The notes: a model not told the origin generated them from the sequence alone. Counted from the first letter of the stretch, positions 46,805 through 56,073 are shown. The stretch: 64,000 nucleotides of DNA from Streptomyces sp. NBC_01428 (GCF_036231965.1 NZ_CP109499.1:2542001-2606000), one strand, 5' to 3'. A program made the numbers and translations.

Positions 46805-49348
46805 CTACAGGCGGGGGTCCACCGGTTCGGATTCCAGGGCCAGCGTGGCGAAGACCGCCTCGTGGACGCGCCAGAGCGGTTCTCCCTCCGCCAGGCGGTC
46901 CAGTGCCTCCAGGCCGAGGGCGTACTCGCGCAGCGCGAGGGACCGCTTGTGGTTCAGGAAACGGCCGCGCAGGCGGGTGAGGTTCTCCGGACGGGTGTAC
47001 TCCGGACCGTAGATGATCCGCAGGTACTCACGCCCCCGGCACTTGATGCCGGGCTGCATCAGCCGCCCCTTCTCGCTCCGCACCAGCGCCCCCGCCGGCT
47101 TCACGACCATGCCCTCGCCGCCGCGGCCGGTCATCTCCAGCCACCAGTCGACGCCGGCCCGCACCGACTCCGGGTCACCGGTGTCGACGAAGAGGCGCCG
47201 GGTGGTCTGGAGGAGACCGGTGCCGTCGTGTTCCACGAGCCGGTCGATCAGGGCCAGTTGCCCGTCGTGCGGCAGCGCGGCGAGGCTCCGTCCCTGGACG
47301 GCCAGGATCTGGAACGGGGCGAGGCGGACGCCGTCGAGGCCGTCCGTGGTCCAGCAGTAGCGCCGGTAGGCGTCGGTGAACGCGGCCGCGTCCACGGCCC
47401 GTTCACGCTGGCGGCTCAGCAGGTCCCCGACATCGATGCCCCGCGCGGCGGCCCCTTCGAGCGCCGACAGGGCACCCGGGAACACCGCTCCGGACGCGGC
47501 GCCGACCGCGGCGTACTGGTTGCGCAGCAGTCCGGACGCCTTCAGCGACCACGGCATCAGCTCGGCGTCGAGCAGCAGCCAGTCGGTGTCCAGCTCCTCC
47601 CACAGTCCGGCCTCGGTCGCGGCGGCACGCACCCGGCCGAGGATCTCCTCGGTGACGGCGGCGTCGTCGAAGAAGGGCCGGCCGGTGCGGGTGTACAGGG
47701 ACCCGGTGGGGCCGTCCACGCCGAACCGCTCGCGCGCCACGTCCGCGTCCCGGCAGACCAGAGCCACCGCCCGCGACCCCATGTGCTTCTCCTCGCACAC
47801 GACCCGCTCTACCCCGTCCTCCTTGTACTGGGCGAAGGCCTCCGCGGGGTGCTCCAGGTAGCCCTCGACGTGCGAGGTCGCGGTGGGGGCCATGGTCGGC
47901 GGCAGGTACGGGAGCAGCCGCGGGTCCACGGCGAAGCGGCTCATGACCTCCAGGGCCGCGGCAGCGTTCTCCTCACGGACGGCCACCCGGCCGGCGTGCC
48001 GGGTCTCGACGGCCCTGCGGCCGTACACGTCCGCGAGGTCCAGCGGCCTGCCCTCGTGACCGCCCGGCGCCTCGGTGGCGAGCGGCTTGGCCGGTTCGTA
48101 CCAGACCTGCTCGGCCGGTACGTCGACCAGTTCGCGCTCCGGCCAGCGCAGCGCGGTCAGCTTGCCGCCGAACACCGCGCCGGTGTCCAGGCAGATGGTG
48201 TTGTTGAGCCAGGTCGCCGTGGGGACGGGGGTGTGGCCGTAGACCACGGCGGCGCGGCCCCGGTAGTCCTCGGCCCACGGGTAGCGCACCGGCAGGCCGA
48301 ACTCGTCGGTCTCGCCGGTGGTGTCGCCGTAGAGCGCGTGCGAGCGCACCCGGCCCGAGGTGCGGCCGTGGTACTTCTCGGGCAGACCGGCGTGGCAGAC
48401 CACGAGCCGGCCGCCGTCGAGGACGTAGTGGCTGACGAGTCCGTCGACGAACTCCCGCACGGAGGAACGGAACGCGTCGCTCTGCGCGTCCAGCTGCTCG
48501 ATGGTCTCGGCGAGTCCGTGCGTGTGCTGGACCTTGCGGCCCTTGAGGTAGCGGCCGAGCTTGTTCTCGTGGTTGCCGGGCACGCACAGGGCGTCGCCCG
48601 ACCCGACCATGGACATCACGCGGCGCAGTACGCCGGGGGTGTCGGGTCCGCGGTCGACGAGGTCACCGACGAAGACGGCGGTACGGCCCTCGGGGTGCGC
48701 GCCGTCGACGTAGCCGAGCTTGCCGAGCAGGGTCTCCAGCTCGGCGGCGCACCCGTGGATGTCGCCGACGATGTCGAAGGGGCCGGTGAGGTGGGTCAGG
48801 TCGTTGAACCGCTTCTCCGTCACGACCGAGGCGTTCTCCACGTCGGCGACGCCCCGCAGGACGTGCACCTTGCGGAAGCCTTCGCGCTCCAACTGCCGCA
48901 GGGAGCGGCGCAGTTCGCGGATGTGGCGCTGGATGACGCGGCGCGGCATCCCGGCGCGGTCGGTGCGGGCCGCGTTGCGTTCGGCGCACACTTCCTCGGG
49001 CACGTCGAGGACGATCGCGATGGGCAGCACGTCGTGCTTGCGGGCGAGTTCGACCAGCTGCCGGCGGCTGTCCTGCTGGACGCTGGTCGCGTCGACGACG
49101 GTCCGGCGGCCGGCCGCGAGGCGCTTGCCCGCGATGTAGTGCAGGACGTCGAAGGCGTCGCCGCTGGCGCTCTGGTCGTTCTCGTCGTCGGCGACCAGGC
49201 CACGGCAGAAGTCGCTGGAGATGATCTCCGTCGGCTTGAAGTGGCGCCGGGCGAAGGTCGACTTGCCGGATCCCGACGCGCCGATCAGCACCACGAGGGA
49301 GAGGTCGGTGACGGGCAGGACGCGCCCCTGGTAGGTCTCGTCGCTCAT
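46805..49348 (-). CDS. pnkp: Polynucleotide kinase-phosphatase-ligase for RNA repair
   Basis: 847 residues in three catalytic parts. The 5'-OH polynucleotide kinase (about 1-170) has the P-loop GASGSGKSTFARR. The metallophosphatase (about 185-440) has DIVGDIHG, VGDLVDRGPDT, PGNHENK and YGHTPVP, and removes 2',3'-cyclic phosphates. The adenylyltransferase/ligase-like part (about 480-847) has the nucleotidyl Lys in EEKHMGSRAV and the later GEGMVVKP. This is the bacterial Pnkp that heals and, with Hen1, seals RNA cut by ribotoxins. It starts in an ATGA overlap with hen1, so both are coupled. No toxin or nuclease gene is adjacent. Confidence 0.95.
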   Translation of the reverse strand: MSDETYQGRVLPVTDLSLVVLIGASGSGKSTFARRHFKPTEIISSDFCRGLVADDENDQSASGDAFDVLHYIAGKRLAAGRRTVVDATSVQQDSRRQLVELARKHDVLPIAIVLDVPEEVCAERNAARTDRAGMPRRVIQRHIRELRRSLRQLEREGFRKVHVLRGVADVENASVVTEKRFNDLTHLTGPFDIVGDIHGCAAELETLLGKLGYVDGAHPEGRTAVFVGDLVDRGPDTPGVLRRVMSMVGSGDALCVPGNHENKLGRYLKGRKVQHTHGLAETIEQLDAQSDAFRSSVREFVDGLVSHYVLDGGRLVVCHAGLPEKYHGRTSGRVRSHALYGDTTGETDEFGLPVRYPWAEDYRGRAAVVYGHTPVPTATWLNNTICLDTGAVFGGKLTALRWPERELVDVPAEQVWYEPAKPLATEAPGGHEGRPLDLADVYGRRAVETRHAGRVAVREENAAAALEVMSRFAVDPRLLPYLPPTMAPTATSHVEGYLEHPAEAFAQYKEDGVERVVCEEKHMGSRAVALVCRDADVARERFGVDGPTGSLYTRTGRPFFDDAAVTEEILGRVRAAATEAGLWEELDTDWLLLDAELMPWSLKASGLLRNQYAAVGAASGAVFPGALSALEGAAARGIDVGDLLSRQRERAVDAAAFTDAYRRYCWTTDGLDGVRLAPFQILAVQGRSLAALPHDGQLALIDRLVEHDGTGLLQTTRRLFVDTGDPESVRAGVDWWLEMTGRGGEGMVVKPAGALVRSEKGRLMQPGIKCRGREYLRIIYGPEYTRPENLTRLRGRFLNHKRSLALREYALGLEALDRLAEGEPLWRVHEAVFATLALESEPVDPRL

Positions 49349-50823
49349 GCCGCCTTCTCCTCCTTCTTCGCGGTCGGGGTGGCTGTGGTCACGGTGAAGA
49401 CGGCCATCTGGGTCGGTGGGCCGACCTCGGGGTCGTCGAGGCCGACGGGGGTGAACTCCACGGTGTATCCGTGCCGTTCGGCGACCGTGCGGGCCCAGGC
49501 CCGGAACTCCTCACGGGTCCATTCGAAGCGGTGGTCGCCGTGCCGGCTGTGTCCGGCGGGGAGGGTCTCCCAGCGGACGTTGTACTCGACGTTCGGGGTG
49601 GTCACGAGGACGGTCCGCGGGCGGGCGGAGCCGAACACGGCGTACTCCAGGGCGGGCAGCCGGGGCAGGTCGAGGTGCTCGACGACCTCGCTGAGCACGG
49701 CGGCGTCGTATCCCTTGAGCCGGCGGTCGGTGTAGGCGAGCGAGCCCTGGACGAGCTGGACGCGCGCGGCCTGCCGCTCGCCCATGCGGTCCAGCTTGAG
49801 CCGGCGCGCGGCGATGGTGAGAGCGCGCATGGACACGTCGACGCCGACGATCTCGGTGAACCGGGTGTCCTTGAGCAGTGCCTGGACCAACTGGCCCTGC
49901 CCGCAGCCGAGGTCGAGGACGCGGCTCGCGCCGGACGCGTGCAGCGCGGCGAGGATCGCGTCCCGGCGCAGCACGGCGAGCGGCACCGGCTTCTCCTCGG
50001 TGTCGGTCTCCTCGTCGACCGCGTTGTCGATTTCCTCGACGTCTGTGTCGTCGGTCTCGGCGAGGCGGACGAGTTCGAGCCGCTCCATGGCCTCCCGGGT
50101 CAGCGACCAACGCCGGGACAGGTAGCGGCTGGTGATCAGCTTCTGCTCCGGGTGGTCGGGCAGCCAGCCCTCGCCCGCGCGCAGCAGCTTGTCGACCTCG
50201 TCGGACGCCACCCAGTAGTGCTTGGCGTCGTCGAGGACCGGGAGCAGGACGTAGAGGTGGCGCAGCGCCTCGGCGACCGTCAGCTCCCGCGCCTCCAACT
50301 CCAGCCGTACGTAGCGGGATTCACCCCATTCCGGGAACTGTTCGTCCAGCGGAACGGGCTCGGCCGACACGGTCCAGCCGAGTGGTTCGAAGAGCGCTCG
50401 GACGAGGCCGGCGCCGCCGCGTGCGGGCAGCGCGGGCACCTCGACACGCAGCGGCCGGGCTTCGGCGGGCAGTTCGGGCCGAGCGGCGCACTGGCCCTTC
50501 ATCGCGCTGGAGAAGACGGCGCTCAGCGCGACGGCGAGCAGCGAGGAGGCCGCGTACGGGCGGTCGTTGACGTACTGCGCGAGCGCGGCATCGGGTGCGC
50601 CGCCTCGTCCCTTGCCCTTGCCGCGCCGGACCAGGGCCACCGCGTCGACCTCCAGGAGCAGCGCGGCCGTGCACCGCTCGGCGGTCGCCTCGGGATAGAG
50701 GACGTGGGCCGTGCCGTAGGACGTCGAGAACGTCTGCGCCTTGTCGGGATGCTTGTGCAGCAGGAAGCCGAGATCGGTCGCTGGGCGCTCTGGGGTACCG
50801 GTGGTACTGATCGTCAGGAACAC
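49345..50823 (-). CDS. hen1: 3'-terminal RNA ribose 2'-O-methyltransferase Hen1
   Basis: 492 residues. The N-terminal half (about 1-250) is the bacteria-specific domain that activates the Pnkp ligase (LGFLLHKHPDKAQTFSTSYG, PLGWTVSAEPVPLDE). The C-terminal half is the methyltransferase: SAM motif DLGCGQGQL near residue 310, the metal and catalytic motif EVVEHLDLPRLPALE, and HRFEWTREEFRAWA. Hen1 methylates the 2'-OH of the broken RNA 3' end before Pnkp sealing, which prevents the same toxin from cutting again. The GTG at 50823 begins the conserved body with GAGG ten nt upstream; the frame is open to 51135 without support. It is coupled to pnkp by ATGA. Confidence 0.95.
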   Translation of the reverse strand: MFLTISTTGTPERPATDLGFLLHKHPDKAQTFSTSYGTAHVLYPEATAERCTAALLLEVDAVALVRRGKGKGRGGAPDAALAQYVNDRPYAASSLLAVALSAVFSSAMKGQCAARPELPAEARPLRVEVPALPARGGAGLVRALFEPLGWTVSAEPVPLDEQFPEWGESRYVRLELEARELTVAEALRHLYVLLPVLDDAKHYWVASDEVDKLLRAGEGWLPDHPEQKLITSRYLSRRWSLTREAMERLELVRLAETDDTDVEEIDNAVDEETDTEEKPVPLAVLRRDAILAALHASGASRVLDLGCGQGQLVQALLKDTRFTEIVGVDVSMRALTIAARRLKLDRMGERQAARVQLVQGSLAYTDRRLKGYDAAVLSEVVEHLDLPRLPALEYAVFGSARPRTVLVTTPNVEYNVRWETLPAGHSRHGDHRFEWTREEFRAWARTVAERHGYTVEFTPVGLDDPEVGPPTQMAVFTVTTATPTAKKEEKAA

Positions 50824-51141
50824 TGTCGTCTGCCTCGAAACGTCTTCTGAGCTGCGGAGACCCACACGGATCGGCGGTTCGGCGCACTCGGGTGCGCGCC
50901 TCTCCGGCGCCGCCCGGTCGCAGCGATGGGCGAGCGCGCCTCGGGGTCGCCGCCGCGCGCCTTCCTCCGGCCCGGCGGCTCGTGGCCACAGCGCGCCGCG
51001 GTCGGCCGCGGGGGCGACGCCTGGTCTCGGCGCGCCCCCACAACGTACCGCCGACGTCCCAGGTGGGCTCGGGTTTTTTCGTGCCGCCGGGGTGGGCGAC
51101 GGGGGTCGGACGGAGGTGCCGGACGATCTCGGCACGGCCTC
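50824..51141. other. GC-rich gap between tetR and hen1
   Basis: About 320 bases. The hen1 promoter must lie in the left part. A T6 run (51073-51078) is the only homopolymer of note, with only a weak dyad before it, so I do not call a terminator. No gene is seen. Confidence 0.5.
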
Positions 51142-51723
51142 CTACGCGTCGTCGACGCCCGCGGCATCGAGGAGGGTGCGGGCCATGGTGACGGCGAGGC
51201 CGTCGAGTCCTCGGCCCTGCATGACGGCGCGGACGCCCGATCCGTCGAAGGTGACGGTCAGCTGCCGGGCGAGCAGCGCCGGGTCCTCGACGCCGGCGCG
51301 CTCCGCCTCCTCCTGGAAGAACGCGGTCAGGGTGTCCTTGCAGCGGCGGGCCACCAGGCTCGCGGGATGGTCCGGGGCCTTCAGTTCGGCGCTCACGGAC
51401 ACGAAGGGGCAGCCGCGGAAGTCCGGGCGGTCGGCGAGCTGCTCCAGGCGCTCGAAGACGTGCAGGATGCGCGCCCGCGGCGGCCGGTCGTCGGCGCCGG
51501 GCACCAGGAACGCCTGGTGGGCGGGTGCGCTGCGTTCGAGGCTCGCCGCCAGCACCTCGTCCTTGCTGCCGAACAGCTGGTACATCGAGCGCTTGGAGAC
51601 CCCGGCCTCGCGGCACAGCGCCTCGACACCGATGCCGACCCCCTCGCGGTAGAAGAGCCCGGCCGCGGCGTCGAGCAGTCGGTCCCGGGTCGTGGAGGCC
51701 CCGGTCGGTGTCGCCTGTGTCAT
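51142..51723 (-). CDS. TetR-family transcriptional regulator
   Basis: 193 residues. The N-terminal helix-turn-helix (about 12-58) reads LLDAAAGLFYREGVGIGVEA then CREAGVSKRSMYQLFGSKDE, standard TetR. The C-terminal ligand domain is of the TetR_C type seen in AcrR/KstR-like proteins. It is divergent from an SDR gene, and the 98 bp between them hold two copies of a palindrome spaced 34 bp. This is the classic arrangement for a self-regulating TetR repressor that also controls the SDR. The ATG at 51723 has GAGAACGTAGG upstream. The ligand is unknown; the neighbours suggest a small carbonyl or xenobiotic compound. Confidence 0.92.
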   Translation of the reverse strand: MTQATPTGASTTRDRLLDAAAGLFYREGVGIGVEALCREAGVSKRSMYQLFGSKDEVLAASLERSAPAHQAFLVPGADDRPPRARILHVFERLEQLADRPDFRGCPFVSVSAELKAPDHPASLVARRCKDTLTAFFQEEAERAGVEDPALLARQLTVTFDGSGVRAVMQGRGLDGLAVTMARTLLDAAGVDDA

Positions 51724-51754
51724 GAGGACAGCCTACGTTCTCCGGTTGCCTTTT

Positions 51755-51772
51755 GGAAACCGATCGGTTTAC
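51755..51772. promoter_or_regulatory. TetR operator, copy 1
   Basis: GGAAACCGATCGGTTTAC, an 18-bp palindrome with one mismatch (core AAACCGATCGGTTT at 51757-51770). It is 32 bp before the tetR start, so binding would repress tetR itself. Confidence 0.88.
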
Positions 51773-51788
51773 AGTTCCCGGAGACGAA

Positions 51789-51806
51789 GGAAACCGATCG
51801 GTTTCC
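51789..51806. promoter_or_regulatory. TetR operator, copy 2
   Basis: GGAAACCGATCGGTTTCC, a perfect 18-bp palindrome, 15 bp before the SDR start codon. The centre-to-centre distance from copy 1 is 34 bp, about three helical turns, so two dimers could bind the same face. Confidence 0.9.
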
Positions 51807-51821
51807 GAAAGGGGCAAGCTC

Positions 51822-52535
51822 ATGACCAGCATCGAAGGTTCCGTGGCACTGGTGACCGGCGGCAGCCGCGGCATCGGCAAGGCGTTCGTGGAGTCCCTCT
51901 ACGAGCGGGGCGCCGCCAAGGTGTACGCGACCGCCCGCGACCCGAAGTCGGTCTCCCACCCCGACGCGGTGCCGCTGGCGCTGGAGGTCACCGACCCCGC
52001 GTCGGTCGCGGCCGCCGCCGAGCGGGCCCAGGACGTCACGATCCTGATCAACAACGCGGGCGGATCGGGACGGACGTCGTTCCTGGACTCCCCCGTCGAG
52101 GACGTGCGGCGCGAGTTCGAAATCAACTTCTTCGGCCCCCTGCTCACCACCCGGGCGTTCGTCCCGGTCCTGGAGCGCAACGGCGGCGGGCACATCCTGA
52201 CCGTCCACTCCGTGCTGTCCTGGATGACGGTCCCCGGCACCGACGGATACAGCGCCTCGAAGGCCGCCCTGTGGTCGCAGAGCAACGCGCTGCGTCTGGA
52301 GCTCCGGCCGCGCGGGATCAAGGTCACCGGGCTGCACGTCGGCTATGTCGACACCGATCTGACCGCGGGTCTCGACGTACCGAAGGTCTCCGCGCACAGT
52401 GTCGCGGCCGAAGCTCTCGACGGCATCGAGGCGGACGCCCACGAGGTTCTCGCCGACGCGGTGACCCGGCAGGTCAAGGCGGGACTCTCGGGCGACCTCA
52501 GCGGCCTGTACCCGCAGCTCGCCGAGCAGCTGTAA
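51822..52535 (+). CDS. Short-chain dehydrogenase/reductase
   Basis: 237 residues of the classical SDR family. The cofactor motif TGGSRGIG (residues 12-19), NNAG (77-80), catalytic Ser130 and the YSASK motif with Tyr143 and Lys147 are all in place. It should be an active NAD(P)-dependent alcohol or carbonyl oxidoreductase; the substrate is unknown. The ATG at 51822 has AAAGGGG eight nt upstream. It is directly under the two TetR operators, so it is the main target of the divergent repressor. Confidence 0.92.
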   Translation: MTSIEGSVALVTGGSRGIGKAFVESLYERGAAKVYATARDPKSVSHPDAVPLALEVTDPASVAAAAERAQDVTILINNAGGSGRTSFLDSPVEDVRREFEINFFGPLLTTRAFVPVLERNGGGHILTVHSVLSWMTVPGTDGYSASKAALWSQSNALRLELRPRGIKVTGLHVGYVDTDLTAGLDVPKVSAHSVAAEALDGIEADAHEVLADAVTRQVKAGLSGDLSGLYPQLAEQL

Positions 52536-52555
52536 CCCGCGGCGGGCCCGGGCCG

Positions 52556-53545
52556 CTACGGGGTGGCGTCACCGATCGCGCCCAGCCACTCGGTCAGCAG
52601 CCGGCCCGTCTCCTCGGGGCGCTCCTGCTGGATCCAGTGGCCGCAGCCGTCGAGGACGTGCGAGGAGACCAGGCCCGGCAGCGTGACGGGGAAGGCGTCG
52701 ATGGCGTCGGCCATCCACGTGGTGGAGGCGTCGAGGGCGCCGCCGACGAACAGCGAGGGCTGGGTGATCGGGGCACCGTCGTGGTCGGCGAGGTCCTCCC
52801 AGTCCCGGTCCATGTTGCGGTAGCGGTTGAGCGCCCCGGTCAGGCCGGTGCGCTCGAACTCCGCTGCGTAGACGTCGAGTTCCTCCTCACCGAGCCAGCC
52901 CGGGCGGACGCCGGCCGGGAAGCGGTCCCGGAGCGCACCGCCGGGTGCGGCGAAGTGCGGGTCGGGCGCTCCGGGCACGGGCATCGTGTCGCCGGACAGG
53001 GCGGCGTAGAAGCCGGCGAGCCAGCCGCGTACGTCCGGCTCGATCTCGGCCTCCGCGCGGCCGGGCTGCTGGAAACGGGAGACATAGAACTCCTCCTCAC
53101 CACCCATGGCCGCGAACATGTCCGAGGGGCGCGGGCCGCCCCGCGGGGCGTAGGGGACGCTGAGCAGCCCCACGGCCCGGAACACGTCGGGGCGCAGCAG
53201 TGCGGAGCCGGCCGCGATGTTCGCTCCCCAGTCGTGTCCGACGATCACCGCTCGCCGTTCGCCCAGCGCCCGCACGACGGCCACGCCGTCCTCGACCAGG
53301 TCGGGCATCCGGTACGCCTCGACCGCCTCCGGCCGGGACGAGCGGCCGTAGCCGCGCACGTCGACGGCGACCGCCCGGTAGCCGGCCGCCGCGAGGACCG
53401 GCAACTGGTGGCGCCACGAGTACCAGAACTCCGGGAAGCCGTGCACGAGCAGGACCAGGGGCCCCTCGCCCTGCTCGACGAGATGGATCCGCCCCGCGGG
53501 TCCGGGGACCACCCGGTGCGTGACGTCCGGAAGCTGCTGCGGCAT
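52556..53545 (-). CDS. Alpha/beta hydrolase, epoxide hydrolase-like
   Basis: 329 residues. The oxyanion motif HGFPEFWYSWR (35-45), the nucleophile Asp105 in IVGHDWGAN and the catalytic His303 in DGCGHWIQQERPEE match soluble epoxide hydrolases (fluoroacetate and haloalkane dehalogenases are relatives). It probably opens an epoxide to a diol. The start ATG at 53545 has GGAGGACTC directly upstream. It is convergent with the SDR gene, 20 bp between stops, and divergent from the LLM oxidoreductase gene. Confidence 0.9.
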   Translation of the reverse strand: MPQQLPDVTHRVVPGPAGRIHLVEQGEGPLVLLVHGFPEFWYSWRHQLPVLAAAGYRAVAVDVRGYGRSSRPEAVEAYRMPDLVEDGVAVVRALGERRAVIVGHDWGANIAAGSALLRPDVFRAVGLLSVPYAPRGGPRPSDMFAAMGGEEEFYVSRFQQPGRAEAEIEPDVRGWLAGFYAALSGDTMPVPGAPDPHFAAPGGALRDRFPAGVRPGWLGEEELDVYAAEFERTGLTGALNRYRNMDRDWEDLADHDGAPITQPSLFVGGALDASTTWMADAIDAFPVTLPGLVSSHVLDGCGHWIQQERPEETGRLLTEWLGAIGDATP

Positions 53546-53761
53546 GAGTCCTCCAAGGGCCTCGGTCCGGCCGGTACCGGTGCGGGGGCCACGGTGCTGC
53601 GTGCCGGGTACGGGGGCGGTGCGCCAAGATCGCTTCCGATCCTGGTGGAACGCCCCCGCCGTCGCGAGCGATGTTGCCGCTTCGGCAAACGGAGCGACGG
53701 GGGCGGGCGGGGACAGCGGTTCGACGGGGGACGCCTGATGTGACCGGTGCATGATGGATAC

Positions 53762-54685
53762 ATGGATCTTCGAGTCTTCACAGAACCGCAGCAGGGCGCG
53801 ACCTACGACACGCTGCTTCGCGTGGCCAAGGCCGCCGAAGACCTTCACTACGGCGCTTTCTTCCGCTCCGACCACTATCTGCACATGGGCTCCGCCGACG
53901 GCCTCCCCGGCCCCACGGATGCGTGGATCACGCTGGCCGGCATCGCCCGCGAGACGAGCAGCATCCGGCTGGGCACCCTGATGACCGCGGGCACCTTCCG
54001 TCTTCCCGGCGTCCTCGCCATCCAGGTCGCTCAGGTCGACCAGATGTCGGGCGGACGGGTGGAGCTGGGTCTGGGAGCCGGCTGGTACGAGGCCGAGCAC
54101 GCCGCCTACGGAATCCCCTTCCCGAAGGAGAAGTTCGGCCGCCTGGAGGAGCAACTCGCCGTGGTCACCGGGCTGTGGGGCACGCCCGTGGGCGAACGGT
54201 TCAGCTTCGACGGCACGTACTACCAGTTGAAGGACTCGCCCGCGCTGCCCAAGCCCGCGCAGTCGAAGGTGCCCGTGCTGATCGGCGGTCACGGAGCCAA
54301 GCGCACCCCGGCCCTGGCGGCGCGCTACGCCGACGAGTTCAACATCCCGTTCGCCTCCGTGGCGGACTCGGAGCAGCAGTTCGGCCGGGTGCGGGCGGCG
54401 GTGCAGCAGGCCGGGCGCAAGGCCGACGAACTCGTCTACTCCAACGCCCTCGTGGCGTGTGTCGGGCGCACCGACAGTGAGGTGAAGCGGCGGGCCGACG
54501 CGATCGGCCGTGACGTCGACGAGCTGAAGGCGAACGGTCTCGCGGGTTCGCCCGCCGAGGTGGTCGAGCGGATCGCCCAGTACCAGGCGGTGGGTGCGCA
54601 GCGGATGTATCTCCAGATCCTCGACCTCGACGACCTGGACCAGCTGGAGTTGATCGCGGCCGAGGTGATGCCGGCGCTGGACTGA
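53762..54685 (+). CDS. LLM-class F420-dependent oxidoreductase
   Basis: 307 residues of the luciferase-like monooxygenase fold, in the actinobacterial F420-dependent subgroup: ALNRVAKAAEDLHYG-type start, SDHYLHMG, LAGIARETSSIRLGTLMTAG, QVDQMSGGRVELGLGAGWYE, IGGHGAKRTPALAARYADE. It probably transfers hydride between F420 and an organic substrate; the substrate is unknown. The ATG at 53762 has little SD. An in-frame ATG at 53747 is possible. It is divergent from the epoxide-hydrolase-like gene with 216 bp between. Confidence 0.88.
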   Translation: MDLRVFTEPQQGATYDTLLRVAKAAEDLHYGAFFRSDHYLHMGSADGLPGPTDAWITLAGIARETSSIRLGTLMTAGTFRLPGVLAIQVAQVDQMSGGRVELGLGAGWYEAEHAAYGIPFPKEKFGRLEEQLAVVTGLWGTPVGERFSFDGTYYQLKDSPALPKPAQSKVPVLIGGHGAKRTPALAARYADEFNIPFASVADSEQQFGRVRAAVQQAGRKADELVYSNALVACVGRTDSEVKRRADAIGRDVDELKANGLAGSPAEVVERIAQYQAVGAQRMYLQILDLDDLDQLELIAAEVMPALD

Positions 54686-55043
54686 CCGGCTCGCCCGGCC
54701 CCGGTCGTCGCGCCGTACGGTCCGGCCGTCGAGCGGCACGCGCCCCGCTCCGGCCGGACCCGCGGCGGTCCGGCCGACAGCCGGCCGACTCCGCGGGAGC
54801 CGCCACGGATCGGGTCGATCCCGGTCGGCCGAGCGGCCGTTCGCGGCCGCCACGACGGCACTTCCGTCCACGGGCGGGTGAAAATCCGTCAACCCCGGGT
54901 GCGGTGCGCGGCCACGCCAGTGACCCGGGTCGACGGTGATCGTTGGCTCGGGCGGAGCCGGACCGCCCGGCACCCGTCGCCGGCGGTCGCCGGGACGTCA
55001 CCCTCGTCAGTGGCCCTCCGTCGCGAGGGCCGAGGAGGCCGTC
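54686..55043. other. Intergenic region after the LLM gene
   Basis: About 360 bases. The left half is rich in GGCCG words that can form overlapping hairpins (54690-54800), probably the LLM terminator. The right half must hold the promoter of the 54-residue protein gene. No gene is seen. Confidence 0.45.
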
Positions 55044-55208
55044 GTGACCCAGGAAACCGTGCCCCAACAGGGCCCGTCCGCCCAGCCGAAGGGGCTGCTC
55101 CAGCAGATGGAGGAGCTGATGGCGGCGCTGAACGCGGATCTCTCCCGACTGGACGCGGACCTGTCGGCGCCACGGCCCGCGCGGACGCCCGAACCCGAAA
55201 GCGCCTGA
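55044..55208 (+). CDS. 54-residue protein with amphipathic helix
   Basis: A short gene supported mainly by its GTG start at 55044 with a perfect SD, GAGGAGG five nt upstream. The centre, LLQQMEELMAALNADLSRLD, is a heptad-like amphipathic helix flanked by Gln/Pro-rich ends, so the product may oligomerise or bind a partner. I do not recognise the family. It sits alone between an LLM oxidoreductase and a DUF6099 gene. Confidence 0.55.
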   Translation: MTQETVPQQGPSAQPKGLLQQMEELMAALNADLSRLDADLSAPRPARTPEPESA

Positions 55209-55258
55209 CGACCGGACCTCCCGGTCTCTCCGTCCCCGCGCCTTCGTCCCGTCCGGGC

Positions 55259-55297
55259 GTCTTCCGTCCCGGCGTCTTCCGTCCCGGCGTCTTCCCG
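55259..55297. repeat. 15-bp tandem repeat
   Basis: The unit GTCTTCCGTCCCGGC occurs twice in full and once in part, in the gap between convergent genes. Probably replication slippage; no function evident. Confidence 0.6.
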
Positions 55298-55393
55298 GCG
55301 CCTCGCGTCCCGGCCTCTCCAAGCCCCGCGCATCCTCGCTCGCGTCCTCCGGTCGCCGGCCGTGGGATGCACGGGCCCGGACGGGCCGCACGC

Positions 55394-55873
55394 CTACCCC
55401 ATGGCCGAACCCCGCTCCACCACGCGTTTCTCGTCCCGCACCGCGAGGCGCCTGAGCATCTCCAGGACGCGGTCCCGGGACTCGTCCGCCGCGTCGATCG
55501 CCTCCATGCACTGCCAGTACCTCCCCTCGTCGTCCGCCGCACAGGCGACGCCGACCAGGGCCATGCCGACCTCGCCCAGGAGACTGCCGAGACACAGGAG
55601 CGTCTCTCGCGGATCGCCCAACTCGGTGAGCTGGGCGGCACGTAAGGCGCCGACGCCGAGCGCGGGAGCGCCCAGCACTCCGCAGCCGCGGCCCGCCAGC
55701 TCCGTCAACCCCAGGGCCTCGCCCCGGAGTTCAGGCGGACCGGAGACCGCGAAACGGCTGCCGATCGCCTGCGCCAGGGAATGCGCCTGCCACGCCTCGG
55801 CCATCACCTCCGGGGTGTCCCCGCTCTCCGCCAGGGCACGTCTGCTCGTCACGATGAGCCGCACCGCTTCCAT
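55394..55873 (-). CDS. DUF6099-family protein
   Basis: 159 residues. The start EAVRLIVTSRRALAESGDTP, the middle AEAWQAHSLAQAIGSRFAV and the end GVACAADDEGRYWQCMEAID match the DUF6099 family of Streptomyces, whose function is unknown. It is helical, with no signal peptide or membrane segment. The ATG at 55873 follows a GGGGGC tract; the frame is open to 55924. It is convergent with the 54-residue protein gene. Confidence 0.8.
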   Translation of the reverse strand: MEAVRLIVTSRRALAESGDTPEVMAEAWQAHSLAQAIGSRFAVSGPPELRGEALGLTELAGRGCGVLGAPALGVGALRAAQLTELGDPRETLLCLGSLLGEVGMALVGVACAADDEGRYWQCMEAIDAADESRDRVLEMLRRLAVRDEKRVVERGSAMG

Positions 55874-56073
55874 GCGCTGCCCCCGTCTGTCGCGACGCGC
55901 TCGCACGCGTCCGCCCGAACTCACTGGTTCACTACCCAGAGTGAAGTCCCTTGAGACGAAAAGCCAGAGGAAGCCCGAAATCTGTGGACACGGAGTTGAG
56001 AGTTGACGAGTGAACGACTCCGGAGAGTGACGCTGCCTCTTTCCGGTGATCGCGCGGGCGTCCTCCGCTCTCC

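Noticed and set aside
51061-51090. T6 run as a terminator between tetR and hen1
   Set aside because: Only a weak 4-bp dyad precedes it, and neither gene end is positioned to use it with confidence.
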